Shown here: one piece after another, positions 36,649 through 45,062 of the stretch | Layout: each line of letters starts with the position of its first letter | How positions within the stretch are numbered: position 1 is the stretch's first letter | NCBI RefSeq assembly: GCF_041199995.1 | Contig: NZ_CP165646.1 | Coordinates: forward strand, 2,170,001 to 2,234,000 | Length of the DNA stretch: 64,000 bases | Direction of reading: 5' to 3' | Source of the DNA: Leptotrichia sp. HSP-342 | Lineage (GTDB): Bacteria > Fusobacteriota > Fusobacteriia > Fusobacteriales > Leptotrichiaceae | Made by a program: the position numbers and the translations under genes | Notes under the pieces: model-generated | The model's database searches: none | What the model saw: only the letters and a program-made list of their open reading frames with translations | Told to the model about the DNA's origin: nothing

Positions 36649-37407
36649 CTATATTGAATAAATCTCAGTTTCACTTTCAGAATACCTTTTCAGAAAATTT
36701 TGTAACCGTTGATTTTTCGAATTAATAAAAATTTCTTCTGGCTTTCCTTCTTCTATAATTGTTCCATCATCCATAAATACAATATAATCAGAAACTTCCC
36801 TTGCAAACTGCATTTCATGGGTAACAATTATCATTGTCATATTTTCTTTTACCATATCTTTTATAACTTTCAGAACTTCTCCAATAAGTTCAGGATCAAG
36901 TGCCGAAGTTGGTTCATCAAGCAAAATTACCTCTGGACTCATTGCAACCGCCCTTGCGATCCCCACTCTTTGCTGCTGCCCTCCAGAAAGCTGATTTGGA
37001 TAAAATTCGGCTTTATCTTTTAACCCCACTTTTTCAAGCATTTTCAATCCGATTTCTGTTGCTTCGTTCCTATTCATTTTTTTCACAATTAAAAGACCTT
37101 CAATTACATTTTCCAAAGCAGTTTTGTTTTTGAACAAATTATAATTCTGAAAAACCATTGTCGTATTTTTTCTAAGCCTATTTATATCTTTTTTATTTAT
37201 TTTACTTAAGTCAAAAGTTTCATTTCCAAAAGTTATTGTTCCAGATGAAGCTGTTTCAAGAAAATTAAGGCTTCGTAAAAATGTTGATTTTCCCGATCCA
37301 CTCGGTCCTATGATGCTTATTACCTGTCCTTTTTCTATTTTAAAGTTTATTCCTTTCAAAACTTCATTTTTTCCAAAAGACAATTTTAGATTTTCAACCT
37401 TTATCAT
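36649..37407 (-). CDS. Amino-acid ABC transporter ATP-binding protein
   Basis: 252 residues, GlnQ/HisP type: Walker A GPSGSGKST, FQNYNLFKN, signature LSGGQQQR, Walker B VILLDEPTSALD, IIVTHEMQFAREV. I start at the ATG at 37407 (MIKVENLKLSFGK), two bases after the permease stop; AGGTGG lies eight bases upstream. It is the last gene of the second amino-acid ABC operon. Confidence 0.95.
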   Translation of the reverse strand: MIKVENLKLSFGKNEVLKGINFKIEKGQVISIIGPSGSGKSTFLRSLNFLETASSGTITFGNETFDLSKINKKDINRLRKNTTMVFQNYNLFKNKTALENVIEGLLIVKKMNRNEATEIGLKMLEKVGLKDKAEFYPNQLSGGQQQRVGIARAVAMSPEVILLDEPTSALDPELIGEVLKVIKDMVKENMTMIIVTHEMQFAREVSDYIVFMDDGTIIEEGKPEEIFINSKNQRLQNFLKRYSESETEIYSI

Positions 37408-37408
37408 T

Positions 37409-38122
37409 TTACAGTCCACCTACTCTCAATTTCTTTTCCACAATTCCCATTACTTTTTCCACAATTATACAAACAACCCAGTAAATTCCCGCAACAACAA
37501 TATATGCCTCAAAAATATCCAGCCCCGAAGCCGATATTATTTTTGCTTTTCCCATCATTTCCACAATTGAAACTGTAAAAGCAAGTGAGGAATCCTTTAT
37601 CAAACTTATGAAAGTATTTCCAAAATTAGGAAAAGTTATTATAATCGCCTGTGGAAGTACAATTCTTCTCATTGCCTGCCATTTTGTCATTCCAATAGAC
37701 AATGCAGCTTCAACTTGCCCTTTATCCACCGACTGAATTGCTGCCCTAAATGTTTCCGACAGATAACCTGATACATTTAAAATAAATGCCACGTAAACAA
37801 AGATAATCGCAGGAATATTATTCACATCTATATTAAATCCATACTTTAAATGTATATAATCCAATATTTTAGGCAATCCATAATAGGCAAGGTAAATTTG
37901 AACTAAAAGAGGTGTTCCTCTTATAAAGGACACATAAATTGTAGCAAGTCTTGTTAACACAGGAATTTTATTTATTCTCACAAGTGCGATAAAAAAACTA
38001 AGTATCAGCGAAAATATCATCGTAACAATCGCAATATTCAAAGTCATCGGCAATGCTTTCAGTATTTCTGGAATCGCTCTTACCATAAAACCCCAGTTTA
38101 AAAAAGGTACATTATTATTCAT
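37409..38122 (-). CDS. Amino-acid ABC transporter permease
   Basis: 237 residues, HisM/GlnP type. It has LPMTLNIAIVTMIFSLILS, RGTPLLVQIYLAYYGLPK and the coupling loop GQVEAALSIGMTKWQAMRRIVLPQA. It is the only permease in this operon, so it probably forms a homodimer. ATG follows AGGAG; it lies 21 bp behind the broken binding-protein gene. Confidence 0.94.
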   Translation of the reverse strand: MNNNVPFLNWGFMVRAIPEILKALPMTLNIAIVTMIFSLILSFFIALVRINKIPVLTRLATIYVSFIRGTPLLVQIYLAYYGLPKILDYIHLKYGFNIDVNNIPAIIFVYVAFILNVSGYLSETFRAAIQSVDKGQVEAALSIGMTKWQAMRRIVLPQAIIITFPNFGNTFISLIKDSSLAFTVSIVEMMGKAKIISASGLDIFEAYIVVAGIYWVVCIIVEKVMGIVEKKLRVGGL

Positions 38123-38143
38123 TACTTTTCTCCTGTTTATAAA

Positions 38144-38935
38144 TTATTTCGTATAATCTCCACCAAACCATTTTTCTGATATTTTGGCAAGCGTTCCGTC
38201 AGCTTTCATTTCAGCTAGTGCTTTATTTACTTTATTTTTCAATTCTTCGCTATCTTTTCTAAATGTGAAGTATACAGGTGTTTTTGTTACAGGCTCTCCT
38301 ACGATTTCTACAAGATTTCCTCTTTGCTTTGTGAAATATCCTACTGTTAATCTGTCATTTAAAGTAGCGTCTGCTTTTCCTTGTGCAATTTCTTCTAGTG
38401 CAATTGAAACATTTCCGTCAAAATAAGCATAATTTATTTCCTTATTTTTGTCAAAATCAGTCAGAGTCTTGTTATAATTACTTCCTACTCCTGTCATAAC
38501 CCTTTTACCTTTTAAGTCCTCAAGTGTCTTAATATCAGTTCTTCCTTTTTTAACAATAATTTGAGCAGCTGATACTAAATAATCATCAGAGAAAGTATAT
38601 TTTTTCTCTCTTTCAGGATTTTTAGCAATTTCATTTGCAATAAAGTCAAATTTTTTCGATTCCAGCCCTAAAAACATACTATCCCAAGGCGTAGGCACAA
38701 ATTCTATATCTAAATTTGCCCTTTTACCAATTTCTTCAACAACTTCCACATCATATCCAGTTAATTTCCCACTTCCATCAGTAAACGTAAATGGTGCATA
38801 AACTCCTTCTGTTCCAACTTTCACTTTTTATTTTCCTTCACTACTCCCACTTTTACTATTTTCTTGTTTCCCTCCACAACTGATAAGAAATAGTCCTATC
38901 AATAAAATTCCTGTTAATTTTAAAATATTTTTCAT
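38144..38935 (-). pseudogene. Amino-acid-binding lipoprotein interrupted by TAA after the signal region
   Basis: From the ATG at 38935 (AGGAGG upstream) the frame gives a lipoprotein signal with lipobox LISC and a Ser/Gly linker (SKSGSSEGK). It then meets TAA at 38828-38830 and continues in the same frame as KVKVGTEGVYAPFTF through a full family 3 binding domain ending WFGGDYTK. A GTG right after the stop would make only an unexported, non-lipidated protein. The intact neighbour at 39349-40131 is a close paralogue and may cover the function. Nonsense mutation, readthrough or base error are possible. Confidence 0.8.
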
Positions 38936-39348
38936 GATTTTCCTCCTAAAATTTTTATATTTTTTATTATTTTTTAGATATTTTGTTTAATAAATATTTT
39001 TTCATATTACTATATTTTTCCTTTTTTATTTTCGTAGGATTACTCATTGCCGAAAATCCTTATCTTGCAGTAATGGTTTATCCTGATAATCAAAATATTC
39101 GGCAAGATTGCTACGCAATAACCTATGGCTAATCTACGACATTTTTCTACACTGACAAGAAACTCGCTATGCTCAGACAGTTTTGCCAGTGCAAAAAAAT
39201 ACTCCGACGGACTATTTATGCTGGACTTTATTTAAAAAATGAAAATTATATTTTAATTATTTGAAAATATTAGTTTTATATCATTTATAAAAAAGTTTGT
39301 AATAAATTCGTTATTTAAATCGAGTTTAGTATAAAATTAAATTTTTAA
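38936..39348. repeat. Repeat-rich spacer between two binding-protein paralogues
   Basis: 39033-39115 is an imperfect long hairpin (CGTAG / CTACG outside, TTGCCGAA / TTCGGCAA inside). 39150-39191 is a family C stem-loop (CACTGACAA / TTGCCAGTG) enclosing AAACTCGCTATGCTCAGACA. 39231-39335 is a family D copy closely matching the reverse complement of 49178-49284. No coding signal. Confidence 0.6.
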
Positions 39349-40131
39349 CTATTTCGTATAATCTCCGCCAAACCACTTTTCTGATATTTTAGCAAGAGTT
39401 CCGTCAGCTCTCATCTCAGCAAGTGCTTTGTTCACTTCATTTCTTAATTCTTCGCTATCTTTTCTAAATAGGAAAAATGTTGGTGTTGTACTCAAAGGCT
39501 CCCCTACCAGCTGAACTTTATCTCCTTGCTGTTTTTTATAGTAACTTACCACAAGTCTGTCACTCAATGTTGCATCCGCTTTTCCTTGTGCTATTTCTAC
39601 CAATGTCAATGTAATTCCGCCATCAAAATAATTAAGATCTATCTTTTTAGCAGCTGTTTTATTATACTCCTCAACAGTTTTTGAATAATTGCTTCCAACT
39701 GCTGAAATTACTCTTTTACCTTCTAGATCCTTCAAAGTTTTTATGTTATTCTCTCCCTCTTTTACAATAATCTGAGCAGCTGAAACTAAATATTTATCAG
39801 AAAAAATATATTTTTCTTCTCTTTCCTTAGTTTTTTCAATTTCATTGGCAATAATATCATATCTTTTTGACTCTAACCCCAAAAATATGCTATCCCAAGG
39901 AACAGTTGTAAACTCAATATCTGCATTTATTCTTTTTCCAACTTCCTGAATAACCTCAACATCATATCCTGTCAATTTCCCGCTACTTTCATCCTTAAAC
40001 GAAAATGGTGCATAAACTCCATCTGTCCCTACTTTTATAACCCTTTTTTTCCCAGCGTTAGTTTTATTTCCGCAAGATACTGCTAAAATCAACACTAATA
40101 AGATTCCTAGCAATAATTTAATTTTTTTCAT
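39349..40131 (-). CDS. Amino-acid ABC transporter substrate-binding lipoprotein
   Basis: 260 residues, family 3. Lipobox LAVSC, mature start VIKVGTDGVYAPFSF, then TGYDVEVIQEVGKRINADIEF and NEIEKTKEREEKYIFSD. It ends in WFGGDYTK exactly like the interrupted paralogue at 38144-38935, indicating tandem duplication. It serves the permease and ATPase at 36649-38122. A hairpin/terminator leader precedes it. ATG follows GGAGG. Confidence 0.93.
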   Translation of the reverse strand: MKKIKLLLGILLVLILAVSCGNKTNAGKKRVIKVGTDGVYAPFSFKDESSGKLTGYDVEVIQEVGKRINADIEFTTVPWDSIFLGLESKRYDIIANEIEKTKEREEKYIFSDKYLVSAAQIIVKEGENNIKTLKDLEGKRVISAVGSNYSKTVEEYNKTAAKKIDLNYFDGGITLTLVEIAQGKADATLSDRLVVSYYKKQQGDKVQLVGEPLSTTPTFFLFRKDSEELRNEVNKALAEMRADGTLAKISEKWFGGDYTK

Positions 40132-40163
40132 TCCAAGACCTCCAAAAATAAATATTTTTTAAA

Positions 40164-40245
40164 GAAAAAAGCCGAATAAGATTATTCGACTTTCTAGCAT
40201 GTAATCTCATTTTTTCAATTTATTTACTTTAAAATGAGCTTACAT
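40164..40245 (-). promoter_or_regulatory. Attenuator-like leader before the binding-protein gene
   Basis: In the minus-strand leader a 15-base stem (40231-40245 with 40199-40213, one mismatch) is followed by a strong terminator: AAAGTCGAATAA pairs with TTATTCGGCTTT (40168-40193) and T follows. The next gene starts 33 bases later. Either this ends the short transcript from the promoter at 40374-40402 or it controls readthrough. It does not match a riboswitch I recognise. Confidence 0.55.
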
Positions 40246-40373
40246 ATAAAATTTTTTCAATTAATTCTAAAATAAACTCTACAAATTCATACATATTATT
40301 ATATTAAAATGCATTTTTTTATTATATAGTAAAATATTCATAGTTATTAATCTTTTAATTTGTATATAAAAAT

Positions 40374-40402
40374 ATTATACTATATTTTTTTAATTTTGTA
40401 AA
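40374..40402 (-). promoter_or_regulatory. Promoter of the second amino-acid ABC operon
   Basis: On the minus strand TTTACA, 17-base spacer, TATAAT, then ATTTTTATATACAAAT, identical in layout to 35878-35906. It lies directly behind the cupin gene. Confidence 0.65.
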
Positions 40403-40404
40403 GA

Positions 40405-40686
40405 TTATTTTTTTATAAGCGTTTCATTAAATTCTGTATACTCCAATGCAGTACCCTTAACAAGATTCTTCCCATCAAAACCAATGATATCACCAGGCAC
40501 TAAAGTATGTATTTCATCATCATTCAAATGTATTTCCAATTTTCCTTTCAGAACTGAAATTACGACATCTTCTCCTTCATGATTATGCAAAGGAATTTTT
40601 TCTCCTGAATCTAAAATTTCCTTCACCACTTTATAATTATCCCCACTAAAAGCTAATCCACCTTGATTTTTTACTATTCCAGCCAT
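40405..40686 (-). CDS. Small cupin-domain protein
   Basis: 93 residues from the ATG at 40686 (nine bases after GAGGAG). A single cupin barrel with PLHNHEGEDVVISVLKGKLE (metal-binding His pair) and PGDIIGFDG. Such small cupins are often metal-binding regulators or enzymes of unknown substrate. Its own promoter shares a box with the two amino-acid transport promoters, which suggests co-regulation. Function not assigned. Confidence 0.8.
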   Translation of the reverse strand: MAGIVKNQGGLAFSGDNYKVVKEILDSGEKIPLHNHEGEDVVISVLKGKLEIHLNDDEIHTLVPGDIIGFDGKNLVKGTALEYTEFNETLIKK

Positions 40687-40740
40687 TTCAATCATCTCCT
40701 CTATATTTTAAATTAACTAATATCTTTTAGCTATACAAAT

Positions 40741-40769
40741 ATTATACTCCTATTCAAATATTTTGTAAA
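40741..40769 (-). promoter_or_regulatory. Promoter of the cupin gene
   Basis: On the minus strand TTTACA, 17-base spacer, TATAAT, then ATTTGTATAG, related to the boxes at 35878 and 40374. Confidence 0.6.
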
Positions 40770-40876
40770 GCAAAATTTTTTTTAAAGTCACAATAATTAT
40801 AAAATTTTTCTTATATAATACTAATTTCTCATTAGAAAATAGTGTAATTTATTAAACATTCACTATTTAATGAAAA

Positions 40877-40983
40877 TATACTCGAACCCGTTTAAAATTG
40901 AACTGATAGAAATTATATAATTTAGGGTTTGAGTAAAATAGTCATAATTTTTGAGTTCTGTTTTAAACTAGTTTTACTATAGT
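40877..40983. repeat. Dispersed repeat family B, copy 2
   Basis: Starts TATACTCGAACCC, with the inverted core ACTCGAACCC / GGGTTTGAGT, and ends GTTTTACTATAGTA. It matches 13038-13147 in order and length. No coding potential. Confidence 0.65.
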
Positions 40984-41111
40984 ATTAGCTATTGAACAAT
41001 CCTATTATAAAAATTTATTACTATTTTTAAAAGAGAATTAGTATTAAATAGAGAATCACATAAAAAACAAATTGAGATAAAGACTAATAGATGTAAATTG
41101 AAATACCCAAA

Positions 41112-41151
41112 ATAAAAAAGAAAACCATTTTTATTTATTCTAACGGTTTTC
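41112..41151 (-). terminator. Terminator of the glycosyltransferase pair
   Basis: On the minus strand GAAAACC pairs with GGTTTTC and six T follow. Confidence 0.7.
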
Positions 41152-41186
41152 TATTTTGAATTTATTGATTTTTTACGAAAAGTTAT

Positions 41187-42218
41187 TTATTTTTTTTGAT
41201 TCAATATATATTCATAATATTCTTTATATTTTTTGCCTATATTTAACAAATCCCGCTCTACAGCAATATTATAGGCAGTTTCTGTAATTTCATCCAAGTT
41301 TTCCACATTGTTTTCCACAATATTCCTTATTTTTTGGCAAAATTCTTCGTTAGTCCTAGCCTTAAAACAAGTTTTTCCATCTTCCAGCCAATCTTGATAT
41401 ACAGGAATATCTCTCACTACAAGCGGTAATTTTGCTGAAAGCGCTTCCAGCACCACAATTCCTTCGTTTTCTTCGTAAGTCATAAATAAAAAGGCTTTTG
41501 CAGCACTAAATGCTCCAATTAGAATATCTTTATCGACATATCCTGGAAAAATTAGATTTTTTGGTGGATTTTCAATGATTTTCTGTATTTTGTCAGGAAG
41601 CATTGACTTTACGCTTGACGATCCAAACCAAAGAAATTGATAATCACTGCATTCCTGGGCTACTTTTACAAAATCTTTTATTCCTTTTCTCTCAAAAGGC
41701 AGTCCAGCTGTTATAATTAACGGCTTATTTATGTCATATACTGATTTATATTCATTTAAAAATTTTTCTTTTAAAACTTCATTTTTATTAAATTTATTTA
41801 TATTTACACCGTTTGAAATTACTCTAATTTCTTTTTCTTTTTCTAAATATTTTGATTTTATAAGATTTTTTGTATATTCTGACGGAGAAATCAAATAATC
41901 TGCTTCATTGTATAATTTCTTTGTCCAGAATTTTATAATTGGCGACAGGACATAGCTCCCCTTTATACTTCCACGAAAATCTTCATAAGTTGTATGCGTG
42001 TGATAAATTACAGGTTTCCCTTTTTTCTTTGCCTGTTTCAACACTTCATAAGATTTTAGTGCAACAGTATTTATATGTGCTAAATCATAATCATCTTCAG
42101 GATCCTGGGTAACTTCAATATTATTTGCTCCAAGGGCTTCTACCTGATGATTTAAGGCTTGTCCAACGCCGGATTTGCTGAAAGAACTTTTCCCCTCTGA
42201 ATATAGTAAAACTTTCAC
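41187..42218 (-). CDS. GT4 glycosyltransferase, probable glycolipid second-sugar transferase
   Basis: About 343 residues. I prefer the GTG at 42218 (MKVLLYSEGKSSF, 11 bases after AGGAG); the ATG three codons earlier is too close to the ribosome site. GT-B fold: N-terminal SKSGVGQALNHQ, HTHTTYEDFRGS, PSEYTKNLI, ISNGVNINKF, then AGLPFERKGIKDF and the donor-site EENEGIVVLEALSAKLPLVV (EX7E). It resembles diglucosyl-diacylglycerol synthases and follows a monoglucosyl-type enzyme, so membrane glycolipid synthesis is likely but inferred. Confidence 0.82.
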   Translation of the reverse strand: MKVLLYSEGKSSFSKSGVGQALNHQVEALGANNIEVTQDPEDDYDLAHINTVALKSYEVLKQAKKKGKPVIYHTHTTYEDFRGSIKGSYVLSPIIKFWTKKLYNEADYLISPSEYTKNLIKSKYLEKEKEIRVISNGVNINKFNKNEVLKEKFLNEYKSVYDINKPLIITAGLPFERKGIKDFVKVAQECSDYQFLWFGSSSVKSMLPDKIQKIIENPPKNLIFPGYVDKDILIGAFSAAKAFLFMTYEENEGIVVLEALSAKLPLVVRDIPVYQDWLEDGKTCFKARTNEEFCQKIRNIVENNVENLDEITETAYNIAVERDLLNIGKKYKEYYEYILNQKK

Positions 42219-43377
42219 GACTATCATACTCCTCTATTGTTTTTTTGTAAACTGCTTCTACTCGTTCTCCAAATTTCTGTGCTGTGTAATCTTGTGAAGC
42301 GACAAAAGCATTTTCGATAATTTTTTCTCTAAATTCCTTATCTTCTTTTAAAAGCATTATAGAATTAATAAATTCTTCTTCTGTTCTGTAAACAAGCCCT
42401 GCTTCGTTCTTTACAAGCAAGTCTTCCAGATTTAAGTCATATCTTGCCACAACAGGTGTTTTAGCAGCCATTGCCTCAACAAATGTAAGTCCTTGCGTTT
42501 CCGATATGCTCGCGTTTAGAAATACATCCCCCATTTGATAATAAGCAGCAACTTTATCATGTGGCACTTCCCCTGTAAAAATAACTCTATCTGAAATACC
42601 AAGATCCTCAGCTTGTTTCTTCAAGTCATCCAAAATTCTCCCACGCCCAACAATCATAAATTTAAAGTTTTCATCCTTAATTTTAGAAAACATATCAATT
42701 AACAAATCAATACTTTTTTCTTCGGCAATCCGCCCGATATACACACAAAGAAAATCACTTTTTTCTATTCCAAAATTTTCTCTCATAAATTCCAAATCTT
42801 CATCGGAATAATTTCCACGATAAAATTTATCCAGTTCCAGCCCAGTTGGAATAATGTTCATTGTCTGGTCAACACCATAAGAATACAAAATATCTTCAAC
42901 TTTCCTTGTTGGTACAATCAGTCCATTACATTTTTCACAATAAAATTTACTAATCGCAGCTGCAATCTTTTTCCCAGCTGAAACAAATCTCGAACCAAAA
43001 ATATAATGTGTATAATATTCATATAACGTGTGATACGTATGAACAAGCGGTATTTCAAGATTAATTGCAGCAAATCTCGCAAATGTTCCTACACCCCATT
43101 CTGTCTGTGAATGAATAATATCTAATTCCAGCCTCTTTATCTTTTTTATTATTTTTGAAGAATAAATCATTCCCAGTCTATACTGTGGCAACGGCTTAAA
43201 TTCCATACTTGGTATTCGTAAAACATTAGGCTCAACTTGAGGTGCATCTGGATCAGTCGTAGTAATAATATATACTTTATGCCCCAGCTTTCTAAGCTCC
43301 TTCTCAAGTGTCATAATCGAACTTACAACTCCATTTACTTGAGGTCTGTATGTATCTGTAAATATTCCAATTCTCAT
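42121..43377 (-). CDS. GT4 glycosyltransferase, monoglucosyl-diacylglycerol synthase-like
   Basis: Start ATG at 43377 (MRIGIFTDTYRPQVNGV, AAGGAG upstream), 418 residues. The N-terminal MRIGIFTDTYRPQVNGV, HSQTEWGVGTFAR, HTYHTLYEYYTHY, IPTGLELDKF, and the donor-site SETQGLTFVEAMAAKTPVVA match lipid glucosyltransferases that add the first sugar to diacylglycerol. The frame overruns the next gene by about 98 bases; the last 35 residues (from EYDSRESF) look like an out-of-frame reading of that gene. Losing one A from the seven-A run at 42240-42246 would end the protein at VYKKQ with the stop just before the next ribosome site. The extension is probably artefactual or a recent mutation. Confidence 0.82.
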   Translation of the reverse strand: MRIGIFTDTYRPQVNGVVSSIMTLEKELRKLGHKVYIITTTDPDAPQVEPNVLRIPSMEFKPLPQYRLGMIYSSKIIKKIKRLELDIIHSQTEWGVGTFARFAAINLEIPLVHTYHTLYEYYTHYIFGSRFVSAGKKIAAAISKFYCEKCNGLIVPTRKVEDILYSYGVDQTMNIIPTGLELDKFYRGNYSDEDLEFMRENFGIEKSDFLCVYIGRIAEEKSIDLLIDMFSKIKDENFKFMIVGRGRILDDLKKQAEDLGISDRVIFTGEVPHDKVAAYYQMGDVFLNASISETQGLTFVEAMAAKTPVVARYDLNLEDLLVKNEAGLVYRTEEEFINSIMLLKEDKEFREKIIENAFVASQDYTAQKFGERVEAVYKKTIEEYDSRESFTIFRGEKFFQQIRRWTSLKSSGRSPWSK

Positions 43378-43545
43378 TTTTATATTTCTCCTTCTATAAT
43401 AAAGCCTTGTTTCAATTTTATTTTTACTCTCTTGAAATTTTTTTAGGCTACTATAAATTTTCACACAAATAACCATTTTTATTCTATATCTTATTATTTT
43501 TTTATATAAGTTCTATTTCAATTTAAATAAAAAAATTCTTATCTG

Positions 43546-44421
43546 CTAATTTTTAGCGATTTCCAAGAAGAACTTACCTATTTTCCCCATTCTATAATCT
43601 TTCATAAGCCTTCTCGAAATAATTTCATAATTATGTTCATCATTTTTAGAAACACCAAGCCGTTTTTCTAAAATTTCCAGTATCTCATGGTTTTCCAATC
43701 CCAAAATTTCCTCATTAGTTATATATTCTTCCAAATTATACACTTTTACAAGATTTTCAATTTTTCCCAAATCCTTTAATTTATCTAAAAATTTAATTGC
43801 AACATGCTCCAATTGTAATACATTGTCCTTTATTGAGCCAGTAATCGCTAAATTATAAGCTACCTCATCATCTTCAAACTTTGGCCATAAAACTCCTGGT
43901 GTATCCAGCAGTTCCAATTTTTCATCAATTTTTATCCATTGCTTTCCACGTGTAAATCCTGGAGTATTTCCAACTCTTGCTTTATTTTTATTCACAAATT
44001 TATTAATGAATTTAGACTTCCCAACATTAGGAATCCCAACAATCATAGCTCTTACTTCAGTTTTACGAAGTCCTTTTTTTTTCATTTTTTCCAATTTCTC
44101 AGCATAAATTTTATCTGTAATTTTTCGTAGTTCATTAAAATTAGTCCCTTTTTCTACACTCAAAGCTACAAAATAATCAGAAAAATTATTTTTCAAAAAA
44201 TAATCTTCCCAACTTTTTAATTCCTTGCTATCAATCAAATCCACTTTGTTCAGAACAATAATCTTTTTCTTATTATTTGCCAGCTTTGAAATATCTGGAT
44301 TTTTACTAGAAATCGGAATCCTTGCATCTAAAATCTCAATAACAACATCAATTATCTTAAGATTTTCAACAATTAAATCCTTTGTTTTCTTCATATGCCC
44401 TGGATACCAGTTTATATTCAT
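43546..44421 (-). CDS. ylqF: Ribosome biogenesis GTPase YlqF/RbgA
   Basis: 291 residues of the circularly permuted GTPase family needed for late 50S assembly. The G motifs appear in permuted order: NKVDLI (G4, about residue 58), GIPNVGKSKFINK (G1), GNTPGFTRG (G2) and DTPGVLWP (G3). The N-terminal INWYPGHMKKT and the C-terminal RNA-binding ANTAR-like region are typical. It lies about 70 bp downstream of the MITE-bearing spacer's other features and is followed by the glycosyltransferase genes. Confidence 0.93.
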   Translation of the reverse strand: MNINWYPGHMKKTKDLIVENLKIIDVVIEILDARIPISSKNPDISKLANNKKKIIVLNKVDLIDSKELKSWEDYFLKNNFSDYFVALSVEKGTNFNELRKITDKIYAEKLEKMKKKGLRKTEVRAMIVGIPNVGKSKFINKFVNKNKARVGNTPGFTRGKQWIKIDEKLELLDTPGVLWPKFEDDEVAYNLAITGSIKDNVLQLEHVAIKFLDKLKDLGKIENLVKVYNLEEYITNEEILGLENHEILEILEKRLGVSKNDEHNYEIISRRLMKDYRMGKIGKFFLEIAKN

Positions 44422-45062
44422 TCTTTCATTTTCTCCATTTTCTATCTAAATTTTTATTTTTAATCCTAAAATTAAGACTAATTTTAAAATTAAAGATAAA
44501 AACTCAATATTATTAAATTTTTCTAACCATTTATCCATCTGTTTTTTTATTTCTGCTTTAGATATTTTTATTAATAATATTTTTTTCTATCTTTTTTATA
44601 CTTTTTTTATAAAGCAAAGGGGAACAGTCGCCATCCCCTTTGCAATCCCCGCTCGTCTAAGCATTTTTTGGAAACAAAAATTAAACTCGCTTTGCTCAAA
44701 CAGTACTTTTTGTTTCCAAAAAATCACGACAATTTTAATTTAACTACAACAAATAGTTTAATTAAAATACTTAAAATAAGAAAAAGTAATTATTAATTAA
44801 TATGTCTTATACTATTCCCCGTTTAAATAGCGAATATTTAATAAATTTTGAATTACATACTATCATTAGTAAAAAATTAAAATTTTATAACTTCTATTGA
44901 CATTAGGCGTGTCTGAAAACTCAAAATCTATGTTGTTTTTAATGTTTTTTTGATTTTATAAATTATACAAATCACAATAAAATCAGTGTTTATTATTTTT
45001 GATTTTGAAAAAATTTGTTAAAAATTCATCATTTTGAGAATTTTCAGACACGCCCTATTAAA
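44422..45062. repeat. Repeat-rich spacer (families C and D) before ylqF
   Basis: 44614-44730 is a family C copy: stem GCAAAGGGG / CCCCTTTGC, then a 17-bp stem built from TTTTTTGGAAACAAAAA, with the loop AAACTCGCTTTGCTCAAACA. 44806-44850 is a partial family D copy (CTTATACTA...TTTAAATAGCGAAT). 44905-45056 is a MITE-like element described separately. No gene in 641 bp. Confidence 0.6.
44905..45056. mobile_element. MITE-like element with terminal inverted repeats
   Basis: 152 bp. Left end AGGCGTGTCTGAAAACTCAA and right end (reverse complement) AGGGCGTGTCTGAAAATTCT match over about 22 bases with small gaps. A three-base ATT flanks each side as a possible target duplication. No transposase inside. 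The right end lies six bases from the rsmI stop codon, so it may also serve as its terminator. Confidence 0.6.
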
